64,000 nucleotides of DNA. Origin: Ahaetulla prasina (lineage: Eukaryota; Chordata; Lepidosauria; Squamata; Colubridae). Below, piece by piece: positions 22,746 to 34,340 of this stretch. The notes under the pieces were generated by a model. The model did not search any database, had not been told where the DNA came from, and saw only the letters and a program-made list of their open reading frames with translations. The position numbers were made by a program, and so were the translations under genes. The first letter of the stretch is position 1. Each line of letters begins with the position of its first letter. The stretch lies in NCBI RefSeq assembly GCF_028640845.1, contig NC_080546.1, positions 30,401,020 to 30,465,019 on the forward strand, written 5' to 3'.

Positions 22746-22873
22746 GAGAAGTCCATGAAGTGTATTCTTCCACCAGCAAAGAAACTCAACCCACAGTATA
22801 TTTTCTGATGGCAAATCCATAACACAGAGACAATGAATTATTCAAGATTTAAACATACTTTGTGTACTTTACA

Positions 22874-23167
22874 CAGTGGTGAAATCCAATTTTTTTTACT
22901 ACTGGTTCTGTAGGCATGGTGTTGGGCATGGTGTGGCTTGTTGGGCATGGCAAGGGAAGAATACTGCAAAATCTCCATTCCCTCCCTACTCCTGGGGGAA
23001 GAATATTGCAAAATCTCCATTCCTACCCCAGTCTAGGGCCAGCCAGAGGTGGTATTTGCCGGTTCTCCGAAGTACTCAAAATTTCCTCTACCAGTTCTCT
23101 GAACTGCTAAAAGAATTCCGCTACTAGTTCTCCAGAGCCTGGCAGAATCTGCTGGATTTTACAGTTG
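22874..23167 (+). mobile_element. hAT-like MITE, family M1, copy 3
   Basis: It begins 'cagtggtgaaatccaat' and ends near 'ctggattttacagttg', with the shared interior, including two 'ggaagaatactgcaaaatct' type units. No clear flanking duplication was found, and the right terminus has diverged. Confidence 0.65.
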
Positions 23168-23915
23168 TGGGGATATTTATATTAAATGCAAGTATAGTAA
23201 ATTCTCTACTTAAATCAGCAACTATTGACTAGCCGCCAGTAAAAACTACTTTGCAGTTGTGCCAAACAATTTTATTTGCTGCCCTGCGTGTATCAAAGTT
23301 GTGTATGTCTGATGTGTGTGTGTAAAGTCCTGGCATAGTTAACAAAAGCAGAGAAAGCTATTTCTGTCAGAGCCAGGTTGCACCAGATGTACTTAACAAT
23401 GGATCTGTCAAATCATACGTTCTTTAATGGCAAAACAGACATGAAGCCAATGTTTGTTTTTGTACAGCATTTTTGCCAAAGTGTGAGGAAGACAGATGAG
23501 CTACAATGAACTTTGACTTGTAGCTAATGGCCCAAATTAATTATTGCAAGAGGCCTCATAGCTTTGCTTCAGATAGAAGCATGAGCTGATAATTTTTTTC
23601 TCAGTATTCAAACTGACAGCTTTATATTTGCCTCCATGTTTACATTGCTCAGAAATACAGCTTTAATATATCACTATGCCAATGGCTGATTATCTGGTAT
23701 ATGTTTATTAGTTTAATATGTCAGCCAATCCTTATAACAATACAATGAAGAAACTCAGCCTTGTGACCAGCCATGTCAGGTCACCTCCCATTTCCTTCTT
23801 GTCTCCTTTTTATTTCTCCATAGCCACTATGTTTTTTTAATCTACTTATACCTTCATATCTAAAAAGACAACTTCTTAGGTATATAGAAACAGGATTTTT
23901 TTCAGGAAAAAGAAT
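23168..23915. other. non-repetitive block, possible conserved non-coding DNA at 23380-23720
   Basis: No coding identity. The stretch contains dense homeodomain-type words ('caaattaattattgcaaga'), a 'caaaca' forkhead-like site and no recognised repeat. It reads unlike the surrounding decayed repeats, but conservation is not testable from one sequence. Confidence 0.35.
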
Positions 23916-24420
23916 AGAATAGAATTCTTTATTGGCCAAGTGTGATTGGACATACAAGGGATTTGCCTTAGTGCATACACTCTTGGAGTATTTAAAAGAA
24001 AAGATACATTCGTCAAGAATCATAAGGTACAATTCTTAATAATAGTCATAGGGAAACAGTCAATATAAATCTTAAGGATACCAGCAACTAGGTTACAGTC
24101 ATACAGTCATAAGTGAGAGAAGATGAGTGATAGGAACAATGAGAAGATTAATAGTAATGCAGACTTAGTAACTTAGTTTGACAGTGTTGAGGGAATTATT
24201 TGTTTAGCAGAGTGATGGCATTCAGGGAAAAACTGTTATTGTGTCTCGGTGTTCTGGTGTGCAATGCTCTATAGCGTCGTTTTGATGGTAGGAGTTGAAA
24301 CAATTTATGTCCAGGATGTGAGGGATCTGTAAATATTTTCACATCTCTCTTTTTGACTCGTGCTGTATACAGGTCCTCAATGGAAGGCAGATGATTATTT
24401 TGTAGATTAGGCACTTGGTT
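23916..24420 (-). mobile_element. LINE 3' end of the ATTCT-tailed family with C-terminal codons
   Basis: It starts with the inverted (AGAAT) tail and 'ttctttattggccaagtgtg', then 3' UTR. The minus-strand frame 24414-24196 reads 'HLPSIEDLYTARVKKRDVK', 'HPGHKLFQLLPSKRRYRAL' and ends 'NSFSLNAITLLN'. This is a typical C-terminus of CR1/L3/Rex1-group LINEs ('HPGH.LF.LLPS.RRYR'). It gives the coding link for the four ATTCT-tailed fragments of this window. Confidence 0.7.
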
Positions 24421-24850
24421 CCAATTGCATATTCATTTGTAGGTCTTTTTACAAAGTTATCCTACTCAAATACGGATTCTTCTAGGTCTAACTACTTGAG
24501 TATGATGTGGCATGGAGAAAATGGCATGAACTACAGTGAATCCTATGGCATACAGCAATCATACAGAATATTACAGTAATTGGCCTTATACTAGGACAAA
24601 TTATTTGTCAGTTAGTGTACTCTGAGTCAAGGTCTTTCCAACATCTAAATCTGGGAACTCTACAACTGAGAACAAGAACAACTGAGCTATGATGAATACA
24701 TCTGCCCAATGAAAAATTCAGTCTTTTTTATAAAAATATTTATGTATCTCTCAGGAAGTGGTTATTACAATACCATGGGAGCTGTAGTGCAATTCCCACC
24801 AAAGATACTTCTTCAAAGAAATCAGTTGTTAGGGAATTATAATACGGAGC
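24421..24850. other. non-coding, nothing recognised
   Basis: The open frame 24709-24954 runs into the following LINE end and has no motif. Confidence 0.45.
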
Positions 24851-25010
24851 CCGGCCTGGTTATTACTCATTTATTTACTCATTTATTCAAATTCCATACA
24901 CCTCCCCACATCTCAACCAGTGACTCTGGACAGCATACAGATCTAAAAACATAAAAACAATTAAACATTTAAAAAACATTTAAAACAATAAAAACATCTA
25001 GAAGGGCATA
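24851..25010 (-). repeat. CR1/L2-group LINE 3'-end fragment
   Basis: Starting from (ATTT)n, the sequence 'cagtgactctggacagcata' and 'aaaacataaaaacaattaaa' follows the pattern of an inverted 3' end of a CR1-group LINE, diverged from those elsewhere in the window. Confidence 0.45.
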
Positions 25011-25199
25011 TATCAGAGAGAGAGGCAAAGTTGAAACACAAGCAGTCCTTGAAATTTTTGGTGCTTTCTAACTTTTAAGTTTTTATCTTCAACCTGCAAA
25101 TTCTAAATAAACTGTAGAAAAAACTCAACTAGAGGAACAAAGATTAGATAATAAAGGAATATGGATTGCAAAGCTATTACTAGCATAACTATAGGACTG
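25011..25199. other. short non-repetitive gap
   Basis: Nothing recognised. Confidence 0.4.
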
Positions 25200-25207
25200 A
25201 TTTTTAT

Positions 25208-25584
25208 CAGGGGTGAAATCCAGCAGGTTCTGACAGGTTCTGGAGAACCAGTAGCGGAAATTTTGAGCAGTTCAGAGAATTGGTAGCGGAAATTTTGACT
25301 AGTTGGGAGAACTGGCAAATACCACCTCTGGCTGGCCCGAGAATGGAGTGGGAATGGACATTTTGCAATATCCTTCACCCAGAAGTGGGGTGGGAATAGA
25401 GATTTTGCAGTATCCTTCCCCCGGAGTGGGGTGGAAATGGAGATTTTGCAGTATCCTTCCCCTGGAGTGGGGTGGGAATGGGGATTTTGCAGTATCCTTC
25501 CCTTGCCATGCCCACCAAGCCACACCACACCCACCAAGCCACGCCCACAGAACCAGTAGTAAAAAAATTTGGATTTTACCACTG
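25208..25584 (-). mobile_element. hAT-like MITE, family M1, complete copy 4 with expanded internal repeat
   Basis: It begins 'caggggtgaaatccagcagg' and ends 'ggattttaccactg'. The flanks carry a perfect 8-base duplication 'atttttat' (25200-25207 and 25585-25592). The interior holds four units of about 41-42 bases, each with 'ttttgcagtatccttcccc' (unit starts near 25361, 25403, 25444 and 25485), against two units in other copies. Open frames of 74-159 codons on both strands are repeat translations. Confidence 0.85.
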
Positions 25585-25592
25585 ATTTTTAT

Positions 25593-26840
25593 CCTTAATT
25601 ATTAGTCTTCTATCTCTTACTCCCGGTGTTGCTGTTAGATAGAAACCTAGGGGGAAAGACTTATAAATTGAGGAAAGTGGAGCCTGGAGTTGGAATGGTC
25701 AATTAAGCATGTGTTTAGAAAATTAGATCATTTTAGACATAAGAAAAAGATTGCTGCTTGCCTGATATGTACATTTACTCTCCCAAAGGTGCTGTTTCCA
25801 AAAGGCATCTAGACTTTCTTGGCAGTTTTTTTTTCTTTGAAAACATTTCGCTTCTCATCCAAGAAGTTTCTTCAGCTTAAAGAAGCTTCTTGGATGAGAA
25901 GCAAAATGTTTTCAAAGAGAAGAAAAAAATCAGGAATGTCCAGTTGCCTTTTAGAAAAGGTACCTTTGGGACAAGCATGACCTGGATGATTGAGAATCTC
26001 CATATACATTTTCTTCTATTTATTTTTACAAGGAGAAGTTGGAATTGAATTTCATTCATAAGGTAATGTCATGCTATTCTTCCCTCTGTATCGCGTGTGC
26101 TTTATTTTCGGACAGCATGGAAGGTAAGAAAAATGAAGTGTACCTATCAGATGACATTAAGATTATAGACCAGTTTCAGTTTAGTAAATGCAGAAAGTAG
26201 AGCTTGGCTTGATCTGGTAAATTCTTCCACACTGGTACTTTTATACAAAGGCACTGTGATGATTCTGTGATTCAGAACCATCCTTGTAAACCAGTTAAAT
26301 ATATTGTCAGTGTCTGGGGCATTTTGTAAACTTCTTTCAGAAAAGCAAGTTTCATGGTACGGATGTATTTGTGTGTATTAAAAGAGAATATTCCCTAATG
26401 CTTACTTATGCCTTCATCTCCTTAAAGTTAGAACACTATAATGGACTGGCGTGCCTTTGAAAATTACCCAGAAACTATTGTTGATAACAGAATGCAGCAT
26501 TCTGTTTGCTGTTTACTGTGGCGAGAATTTCCATAATAGTGTAACATTTATCTGTTGAAGCTACATGGGTTGCAAGAAGGTTTCCAAGTAGAGTTCAAAG
26601 TGTTGGTTTTGACTTGTAACATCTTCTTAGAACATCATTTGCTTAAGCCAAAAGTGAAGGCTTGGTTACTTTCTCCTTGGGAGGCAAGTGGACTGATGAC
26701 CCATAAAAAGGCCATCTTAATAGCAATCCCATTATTTTAGAACATCTTGCTTCAGAATGACAGAATGACCTCAATGTAGTTTACCAGTATGAAAATGAAG
26801 AACAAAAATCTTATTTCACTGGACGTTTGTAATAGCTGCA
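25593..26840. other. non-coding with a strong imperfect hairpin at 25837-25912
   Basis: The arms 'gaaaacatttcgcttctcat' and 'atgagaagcaaaatgttttc' are near-perfect inverted copies around 'ccaagaagtttcttcagctt' and its complement. The downstream words 'tgtccagttgcct' and 'catgacctggatgattgaga' recur in my memory of vertebrate interspersed repeats, but I cannot name the family. The rest shows nothing. Confidence 0.4.
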
Positions 26841-27172
26841 CACAATCAATATAAGTCAATATTTATTGTATCAATATAAACATATATAATTTTAAAAAAC
26901 TAATATACAAAGACTTTGGACCTTATGCATCAATTTCTGGGCTAGGAATTGCTCCCTGTTGTTTTTAGTGTATAAGAATTATTCTTAGTGTATAGGAATA
27001 AAATTCTTACAAAAGTTTATAAGAATTATAAAAATTATAAATTATAAAAAAATTATAATTATAAAATTATAAACAGGATGTTGTTGTTTGGGTTTGAATG
27101 CTATTGTTGTTTTATTTATTGTAACTGTCCAATGACCAGTGTCTGTAATAGTATACAATATTGTAGTAAATA
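26841..27172. other. very AT-rich tract
   Basis: It contains a direct duplication of 'agtgtataagaattattctt'-like sequence (26970-27005) and runs of 'aaattataa' (27018-27074). No gene was recognised. Confidence 0.5.
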
Positions 27173-27556
27173 AAACTGGGTACAACTACATAGTCAACTA
27201 CAACCAAGCCCAAAATTTCCATTGCTAAATAAGACAGTTGTTAAGTAAAGTTTTGCCTATTTTACAACTTATCTTGCTATAGTTAAGTGAATCAGTGCAG
27301 TTGTTAAATTAGTAACATGGTTGCTAAGTGAATCTGGCTTCCCATTGACTTTGGCAGTAGGTTGCAAAAGGTGATCTTATAACCCTGAGACACTGCAACC
27401 GTCACAAATACATGCCAGTTGCCAAGCGCCTGAATTTTGATAACCTGACCATGGGAATGCTGCAATGGTCGTGTGAAAAACAATCCTAAGTCGTTTTTTT
27501 CATTGTAAATTCGAATGATCACTAAACAAATGGTTGTGAATTGAGGACTACTTATA
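27173..27556 (+). mobile_element. MITE family M2, near-complete but diverged
   Basis: It follows the M2 order: 'caagcccaaaatttc', 'gttgttaagtaaagttttgc', 'cccattgactttgg', 'gccagttgccaagcgcctga', 'ctgaccatgggaatgctgc', ending 'gaattgaggactac'. The terminal repeats are degraded. Non-coding; the minus-strand open frame inside is spurious. Confidence 0.65.
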
Positions 27557-28326
27557 TATTGAAATCAGTTTGTTTTTTTCAGAGAAGAGCTGATTGTTTG
27601 CTTGTTTGCATTGCTATTGAACTACTTTGATGTGACTCCAGAAAAGATATTTTGCATCTGTTTTCAGTGCTTCCTAAGAGGAGTTTTAAAATGGTTTAAT
27701 ATAAAAAAGAATATTTTATGGAAACATTCTGCAGGTTGGATGATGAGTAGTACTCCATGTGGGTTACCATCATCCCTTAGTTTTATGATTTTAAAGCAAA
27801 GGGTAAAGCAGAAGAGTTTTCCATTGTAAGGCACTCAAAATATTATCCATGTTCAGAGCTGGAAAGTAAAATATTTCCATATTTCCATTTGCTGGAAAGC
27901 AAACATATCTCGATTTTACATGCCAGGATACAAAAGTGATTTTAAATTATGGACCATTTATACACACAACTATGTACATTGCTATATTACAAAAGTATGG
28001 ACAATCATGTCTATACTATATGTCTAGTGTTTATTGTGTTTAAATTGTTAGTAAAGGACTGTAGCTTGAGTGATTTTTAAATGTTCAGTCATCTCAAGCT
28101 TAGGAACTAAGATCCACAGAACAGCAGCTGAAGTGACCAGCAACAAGGAGTTCCAAAATAACATTTCTGCTGATTTACCTAGTAAATGGCAGCAAATATA
28201 CAACTAAAGAGATTATTTAAACAAACTAAACAAAGTTAGACCTGATTACTTCTTGAATGAGAGACTAAGAAATCCCAGAAATGTAATCCAGACTGGAAAT
28301 TTAAAAGAAAAAAGAAAACAAATCTC
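27557..28326. other. non-coding, nothing recognised
   Basis: The open frame 27602-27829 has no recognisable motif or splice context. Confidence 0.45.
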
Positions 28327-29770
28327 AGGACCCGTTCCAGTCCGGCTTTCGACCTGGGTACAGCACAGAGACAGCTTTGGTCACGTTGGTTGATGATCTC
28401 TGGAGGGCTCGGGACAGAGGTTATTCCTCTGCCCTGGTCCTTTTAGATCTCTCAGCAGCTTTTGATACCATCGACCATGGTATCCTGCTGCACCGGTTGG
28501 GGAGTTTGGGAGTGGGAGGCACCATTTTTCGGTGGTTCTCCTCCTATCTCTCCGACCAGTCGCAGACGGTGTTGGCAGGGGGGCAGAGATCGACCGCGAG
28601 GCGCCTCACATGTGGGGTGCCGCAGGGGTTGGTTCTCTCACCCCTCCTGTTCAACATCTATATGAAGCCGCTGGGTGAGATCATCAGTGGTTTTGGGGTG
28701 AGTTACAAACTGTACGCTGATGACACCCAGCTATACATTTCCACCCCAGGCCACCCCAACGAAGCTGTCGAAGTGCTGTCCTGGTGTTGGAGGCCGTGCG
28801 GGTCTGGATGGGGAGAAACAGGCTCAAGCTCAACCCCTCCAAGACGAAGTGGCTGTGGATGCCAGCATCCTGGTACAGCCAGCTGCAGCTGCGGCTGACT
28901 GTCGGGGGCGAATAATTGGCCCCGATGGAGAGGATGTGAAACTTGGGCGTGCTCCTGGATGGGCGGTTGTCCTTTGAAGAACATCTGATGACCGTCTCCA
29001 GGAGAGCTTTTTATCAGGTACACCTGATTCGCCAGTTGCACCCCTTTCTAGACCGGGATTCCCTATGCACAGTCACTCATGCTCTCGTCACTTCTCGCCT
29101 GGACTACTGCAATGCTCTCTACATGGGGCTCCCCTTGAAGAGCACCCGGAGGCTTCAGTTGGTCCAGAATGCGGCTGCGCGGGTGATTGAGGGAGCCACT
29201 CGTGGCTCCCATGTAACACCTATCCTGCGCAAGCTGCACTGGCTGCCTGTGGTCCTCCGGGTGCACTTCAAGGTGCTGATTACCACCTTTAAAGCGCTCC
29301 ATGACTTAGGACCGGGGTATCTACGGGATCGCCTTCTGCCACCGTTTGCCTCCCACCGACCCGTGCGCTCCCATAGGGAGGGCCTCCTCAGGGTGCCGTC
29401 AGCCAGGCAATGTCGGCTGGCAACCCCCGGGGGGGGGCTTCTCTATGGGAGCCCATACACTCTGGAACAAACTTCCCCCAGGACTTCGTCAACTTCCTGA
29501 TCTCCGGACCTTTCGCCGCGAGCTGAAGACGTATTTATTCTTCCGCGCAGGACTGGCATAGAATTAGTATTTGTATTTGTAATTTTAAATGGGGTTTTAT
29601 GGTTTATGTATTTTAATTTAGGGGCCAAATTTAATAAGTTTTTTAACATTGTTTTTATTTGTACTATATTTATGGATTGCTGATTTTATCTGGCTGTGCA
29701 CTGCCCTGAGTCCTTCGGGAGAAGGGCGGTATAAAAATTAAATTAGTAGTAGTAGTAGTAGTAGTAGTAG
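28327..29770 (+). mobile_element. L2-type LINE copy 3, 5'-truncated, with 3' end
   Basis: It starts inside the RT ('FQSGFRPGYSTETALVTL') and continues through the RT core, C-terminal region and 3' UTR ('ccctgagtccttcgggagaagggcgg') into a (TAG)n tail at 29740-29770. It closely resembles copies at 2100-3288 and 13495-15936. The GC content is well above that of the flanks. The tail repeat differs from the (AAAT)n tail of copy 1. Confidence 0.8.
28377..29561 (+). pseudogene. broken L2-type reverse transcriptase
   Basis: The frame 28377-28898 has 'FDTIDH' (motif A), 'GVPQG' and 'YADDTQLYIS' (about 28712-28741). A 2-base loss near 28785 shifts the frame. A TAA near 28913 lies in the next segment, which becomes open again at 28943-29500 ('GRLSFEEHL', 'RLQLVQNAAARVIE', 'LHWLPVV'). 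A second shift in the G run near 29430 moves the last block ('LWNKLPPGLRQLPDLRTFRR') to the frame 29346-29561. The active-site residues survive but the protein cannot be made in one piece. Confidence 0.75.
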
Positions 29771-30007
29771 GCAAAAACAAAATAAATTTCACGCTATTGC
29801 CAAGAAAAAGGTATGGCTACGCCATGCATTCATCAAGAACCAAGCTCAACTGGAGCAAATCATTATCTCCTCTGTTATAAAGATTATAATCTAATATTAT
29901 ATATTTATCTTTTGACTAAAAGAGAGAATTGATCCACATTGTTTAATCTGAAAACAAATAACCCAGATATTGTTTTGGCACAAATATTGTTTACTTTTTC
30001 TTTAAAG
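29771..30007. other. non-coding, ends in a splice-acceptor-like tract
   Basis: A pyrimidine-rich run 'tgtttactttttctttaaag' ends at 30007 and forms a good 3' splice-site candidate for the next feature. Confidence 0.35.
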
Positions 30008-30225
30008 GCTAGCAAGAATTCTACAAACAAGTTATCTTTTGATAATTTACCATCTTGGTTTTCAAAAGAAACTGAGGAATCCATGTTACCCCCGTCAAGT
30101 ATTGGTTTGCTTGCAAGTAGATTAAGTCTTGAATTTAAAGTACCAATACGGGAAGATTACGGCATTTTCTCCCAATTACATCCTGTATACATACATTTTC
30201 CATTGTTTCCTACTGAACAAGCAAA
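30008..30225 (+). other. candidate internal host exon, gene unknown
   Basis: A 218-base stretch is open in one frame (part of an open frame 29939-30229), preceded by a polypyrimidine tract and AG (30006-30007) and followed by a donor-like 'aaagtaagg' (GT at 30226-30227). The peptide of about 72 residues includes 'FDNLPSWFSKETEESML', 'SSIGLLASRLSLEFKVPI' and 'DYGIFSQLHPVYIHFPLF'. It is not low-complexity and matches none of the repeat proteins in the window. I do not recognise a family. A chance open frame in AT-rich DNA or part of an unrecognised retroelement is the alternative. Confidence 0.35.
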
Positions 30226-30640
30226 GTAAGGACATTTTCATTAACATGGCATTACTGCAAGTCAGCCTTCATTAATTAGATGAAGTTGCCCTTCCCATTC
30301 TTATGATGAGCTAGCAGCTGGACAAGATGCATCCACAGTAATATTGATCAAATAGATTATTGTATTCAAAACAGATTATACGCTGATACTTATTTTCTCT
30401 GCCTCTGATGAGACATGACCTGAGATATTTAGCAGAATGGAACATTTTACAAAACCTAAAGTATTCATTTTTCCCCCTTGTCTAGCTTGTTTGGTACAAT
30501 TCCCTTTATTTGTATGCCATAAAGGTATTTGATGGCAAAGGGGAAATCCAAATGAAAATTTACTGACTGCTTTCCAATTACTAGCCAAGTACTTTTTGCC
30601 TGCTGTTCAACAATAATTCTTACTATTTTATAAAAAGATC
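30226..30640. other. non-coding, nothing recognised
   Basis: It follows the candidate exon. No repeat or RNA gene seen. Confidence 0.4.
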
Positions 30641-31140
30641 AAAAGAGCATGTAGCTATGGTCAAACATGCTGAACAATAAGGCCATCCTATTCACCAGGA
30701 TAATACCCAGCCCATCACAAGATTGAAATCCCATAGGCCAGCATCGAAAACAGATATTCTCTTAACATATAGCCGGTTTAGTCCCGAGAATGCCTAGAGA
30801 CAGGAATGGTCCAAACTACCTTGTTATTGCCTGACCAATAGTAATCCCTGTACCAAACTACTTGATTTTGACCTGCCTCCTCTGTCTCATCAAAACTGAA
30901 CAGAATTAGGTGTGATACTGGAAGACGTGCCCCTCTCCTCTCTCAATGGGGATGGAAAGATTCTCCTTGTTGCAATTGTGGTGCTGATATGTAAACTATT
31001 AAACACATTGTGCAAGATTGCTCATGACTTGTATTCTCTGGTTCCTTAGACGATCCGTACAAAGCAACACCAGAGGCAATGATCTAGATAGCAGAACTGG
31101 ACATCTGGGTTATGAAGCTATTGCCATACCTCCATAGAAG
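30641..31140 (+). mobile_element. decayed retroelement C-terminus with a Cys-His block
   Basis: From about 30897 one frame reads 'LNRIRCDTGRRAPLLSQWGW', then 'KDSPCCNCGADM', a stop, 'TIKHIVQDCS', a stop, 'LVFSGSLDDPYKATPEAMI', a stop, then 'IAELDIW'. The CxCGA...H...C arrangement after a basic 'GR.APL' segment is characteristic of the C-terminal end of certain non-LTR retrotransposon polyproteins. Only three stops interrupt about 80 residues, so the frame is still readable. The clade is not determined, and the left boundary is uncertain. Confidence 0.5.
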
Positions 31141-32690
31141 TTTGTATATAATTATGTGGATTGTTTGGATATGTTTGCTTCTGTTCTATCATGTTTTTGT
31201 CATATAGGAAAGAAATAATCATCAAAAGATAAAGTTATGTTCATCTTGAATACCTTCATTAAAGTTCTATGGTAGTCTGTGTGCTTAGATATGGATAAGA
31301 TCAACTCTTTGGATTACTTTCCAAAGACCAGGAATATCTTCCTGCCTAGTTTTCAAGCAAGATTTGCTGGAGCTTGTCTTAAATTTTGCTCTGATGCCTA
31401 GGTTGGTCCCACTCATATTGCTAATTGAAGAACATAGCAAACCACACCACAAACATATTCATCAAGGTGCAAACTACCTTGGCCTCCACCTGAATAATAA
31501 TTAAGGAGCTCTTCTCAATGTTCCCAGCAAGGATGCTATAGAACTTCTTTAAAATACAATAATAGACTATCAGCATTTGTCTGACTTTTATTAGTTAATT
31601 GCCTCATGCTACTGTACTTGGTTAAACATTACCTTTTATGAACATTTCTGTTGTTTCTGCTGTAAAAGTTCTTTGCATACTTGGGCAAACACTTAAAATG
31701 ACGTTTAGATGTCATAGTTAGAAGAAGCTTGAAAAACCTATTCTAATCTCAGAAAATTCCAGATTCTGAATTCACTTGTACTTTGATATACAACTACTGT
31801 ATATAGAAGGATTGTAATGTCTTCAAATTAATTGTCAAAGATTGTGTAATAAGCTTTACATTGGGCAATAAAATACTTTACACTGGGTAATAAAATACTT
31901 TATTGATATCCAGAGAGATGCAAAACCGCATGTCTTTTTTCTTTTATATTTATTGATGGTGGGTTTTTGTCATTTATACTGACTGCTGAATTTGTTTTCT
32001 TTCAGGTTTCCTTGTATGCTGCTGCTGCTTAGAGACCATTTCATTAACCAAGGAAAAAAATAATGTTGAATTGGTAACAGTGAAAATTATCTTTGACTAT
32101 CAGTCATTCGTTGAACATATGAACAGGAAAAGGAATTTTGCAGGAAAGTCCAAATGAGGAGAGGGAACAGGCAGAAAAGGAGACAGAAGAAAGAAGACAC
32201 TACTGATTGCTAGTGCTGATTTGAGGGCTGCTGATTGTGTATCGTGCTTGCACCATGATTGCACAACATTTCAACTTAGTATTGTCTGTTGATTTCGTTG
32301 ACCCACTTTCAGGAAATATGTAAGGAAACCAGCTTCCCAGAGTGATTTCACTGAGTGAAATAAGAGCAAACATACATTTTCAGGAGAGGTCAAGGGAGAG
32401 TCACTCTTTTTTGTTGTGGTTTATTGTTCATCAGAAGGACATGGGGATAGAGGGTGATAATTCTCCTGGATTGCAGGGGTTGTTCCATGTTTGCTTTTCT
32501 TTCTAAAGATGACAATACATGCTAAAAGCACAAGATTATCTTGAAGATATTAGTGACAAAATTGCTTATAAAGGAAGATGAGTAATACTTAAATTGGACA
32601 TAGAAATCCCTGCAAACAGATAATGCACTAGTGGGCCTACAAGATATAATAAAAGCCAGGAGAAGATGACTGAGAGATGGATGAATGTGA
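31141..32690. other. non-coding, nothing recognised
   Basis: A tandem duplication of 'gggcaataaaatactttaca'-like sequence lies at 31863-31902. Otherwise no identity. Confidence 0.45.
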
Positions 32691-34090
32691 CACAAAGATC
32701 AAAGCCTATCTAAACTCTAGAGTTCAGAACAGATTCTAAATATTCCCATCAATAACATACTTGAGGAATTGTCTCTCTTCTATAAGACCTGCCCAATCAG
32801 TTCCATCATGCATGGTTGGCATGTTCTGGGTTCCTTTGATTAAACAATGTCATCTATAGGATCTTGGAAGCATATGAATAAAGATGAATGTATATGACCC
32901 AGGATAATGTTGCAGGATCCAATCTGAGTCAGTCACTATGTCTGTCAACAGGAGAAACGGTATTATCTTTCGAGCTTCTGGACTGATACTGGAGCCCATC
33001 TTCAGGGAACGACTCTCTAGCAGAGTGTGTGTTTTGGATCTTGGAAGCACATCTTCTCTGTAACAGGACCTACCTTCAGGAATGAGGATCTAGATCTAGA
33101 TGACCCTCATATTAGTGTTGTTCAGAAGAATGGTGAAGACCTGGCCAACTTTTATCAATGTATTGTAATTTTTTGGTTGTTGTGGGACACCCAGAATTAT
33201 TGGCACTTGAGCAGCATACAATTTTAATAAATTTAGCCTTTCAACCCTTTGCACAAGTTTTAAAGAGAATTGTAGAGACTTTGCAAAGATCCCTGCTTTT
33301 GTCTAGAAGAGGAGGAAGCAATGAATGGTCATTCATGATCAGAGATGAGATTGAAACATGAGATTGTTTGGCAGATGCTGGATCAATAACAGTATGCTGC
33401 TTTCCTGGGTATACATTTGGAATGTGTCAGACAGATTCCAAAGACTCTTTAAGCCCACTGATAAATTTTGCTTTTTATGGTCCATAAAAACAACAATAAA
33501 GCCAGGCAAAACCTTGAGGATATTGCAATGGACTATGAAGCACTGGGCAGAAAGGTGAAAAAGCCAAGGGTAAAGATAAAACTTTCTTTACTCCTTGCTG
33601 TTAAAGGACATAGCCAGAAAGACAGAAAGAAGACACCTGGAAATGAGCAGTTGGTTATGTCAATGATGTCTATAGTTTGGATGTTTTGCTAATATGATAT
33701 ATTTCCAAGATGGGAGATTCCTGACAAGAGATAGACTGTTGCTCGTAAGCAATGGGATGAGTGTTTGGAAGGTGTCTTGCTTTAAAGTAATCCAGTGAAG
33801 GAAAAAAGACTCCAATACATAGTACAATAACTAAAAGATACGCAGAATATGGAGTCACCCAATAATGTGCATATACCGGTAAATACAGAAAATAATTTAT
33901 CAAATCATATGATCCAAGATTTCCAGTGTCTTCAATGAATACAGTATGGAAAACAAACAGAAATAAACTGACATTACTGAATCCTGATAGTACAAAACTC
34001 ATAAAATGGAATGAGAAGTGGGATTAGAAGTGAAGGAAGTACAGATGTGAATTGAGATCCAGAATATGAGCATGAGGATTCTGTTTAGAG
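32691..34090. other. unidentified, possibly repeat-derived
   Basis: On the minus strand near 32930-33010 the order 'ctgaagatgggctccag' ... 'gaagctcgaaag' resembles the ends of some Penelope-like repeats (CUGANGA...GAAA). The phrase 'gatcttggaagcac/tat' occurs at both 32860-32875 and 33038-33050. Open frames at 33027-33692 have no recognisable motif. Confidence 0.3.
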
Positions 34091-34269
34091 CAATGGTTCT
34101 CAACCTTTTTCTTATCATGGACCCCATTTAAATACCTTTAGTAGCCACAGACCATGACTACCAAAAGGCTTAAGATTTAAATCATAAAATTTATTCAAGC
34201 ATTTGCAGACTCTCTATGATGATATTATGGACACCCAGGGGTCCACGGGCCACAGGTTAAGAATCACTG
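34091..34269 (+). mobile_element. hAT-type MITE ('ggttctcaacc' family)
   Basis: The ends 'caatggttctcaacctttt' and 'aggttaagaatcactg' are inverted repeats of the common hAT terminus. The 8-base flanks 'gtttagag' and 'gtcttgag' match at 6 of 8 positions. The 179-base length excludes a transposase. Confidence 0.75.
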
Positions 34270-34340
34270 GTCTTGAGCATTTGAGTAAGAATACAAAGGA
34301 GAAATAGCCAGGATATTGGAGCAAAGGAAATACTATAGAT

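Noticed and set aside
25103..25605. Open frames of 74-159 codons on both strands
   Set aside because: They lie in the M1 MITE and repeat its tandem units in each frame; no transposase motif.
25837..25912. Hammerhead ribozyme ('ggatgagaagc...aaa')
   Set aside because: The words resemble CUGAUGAG and GAAA but leave no room for stem II, and the structure is better explained as a simple inverted repeat.
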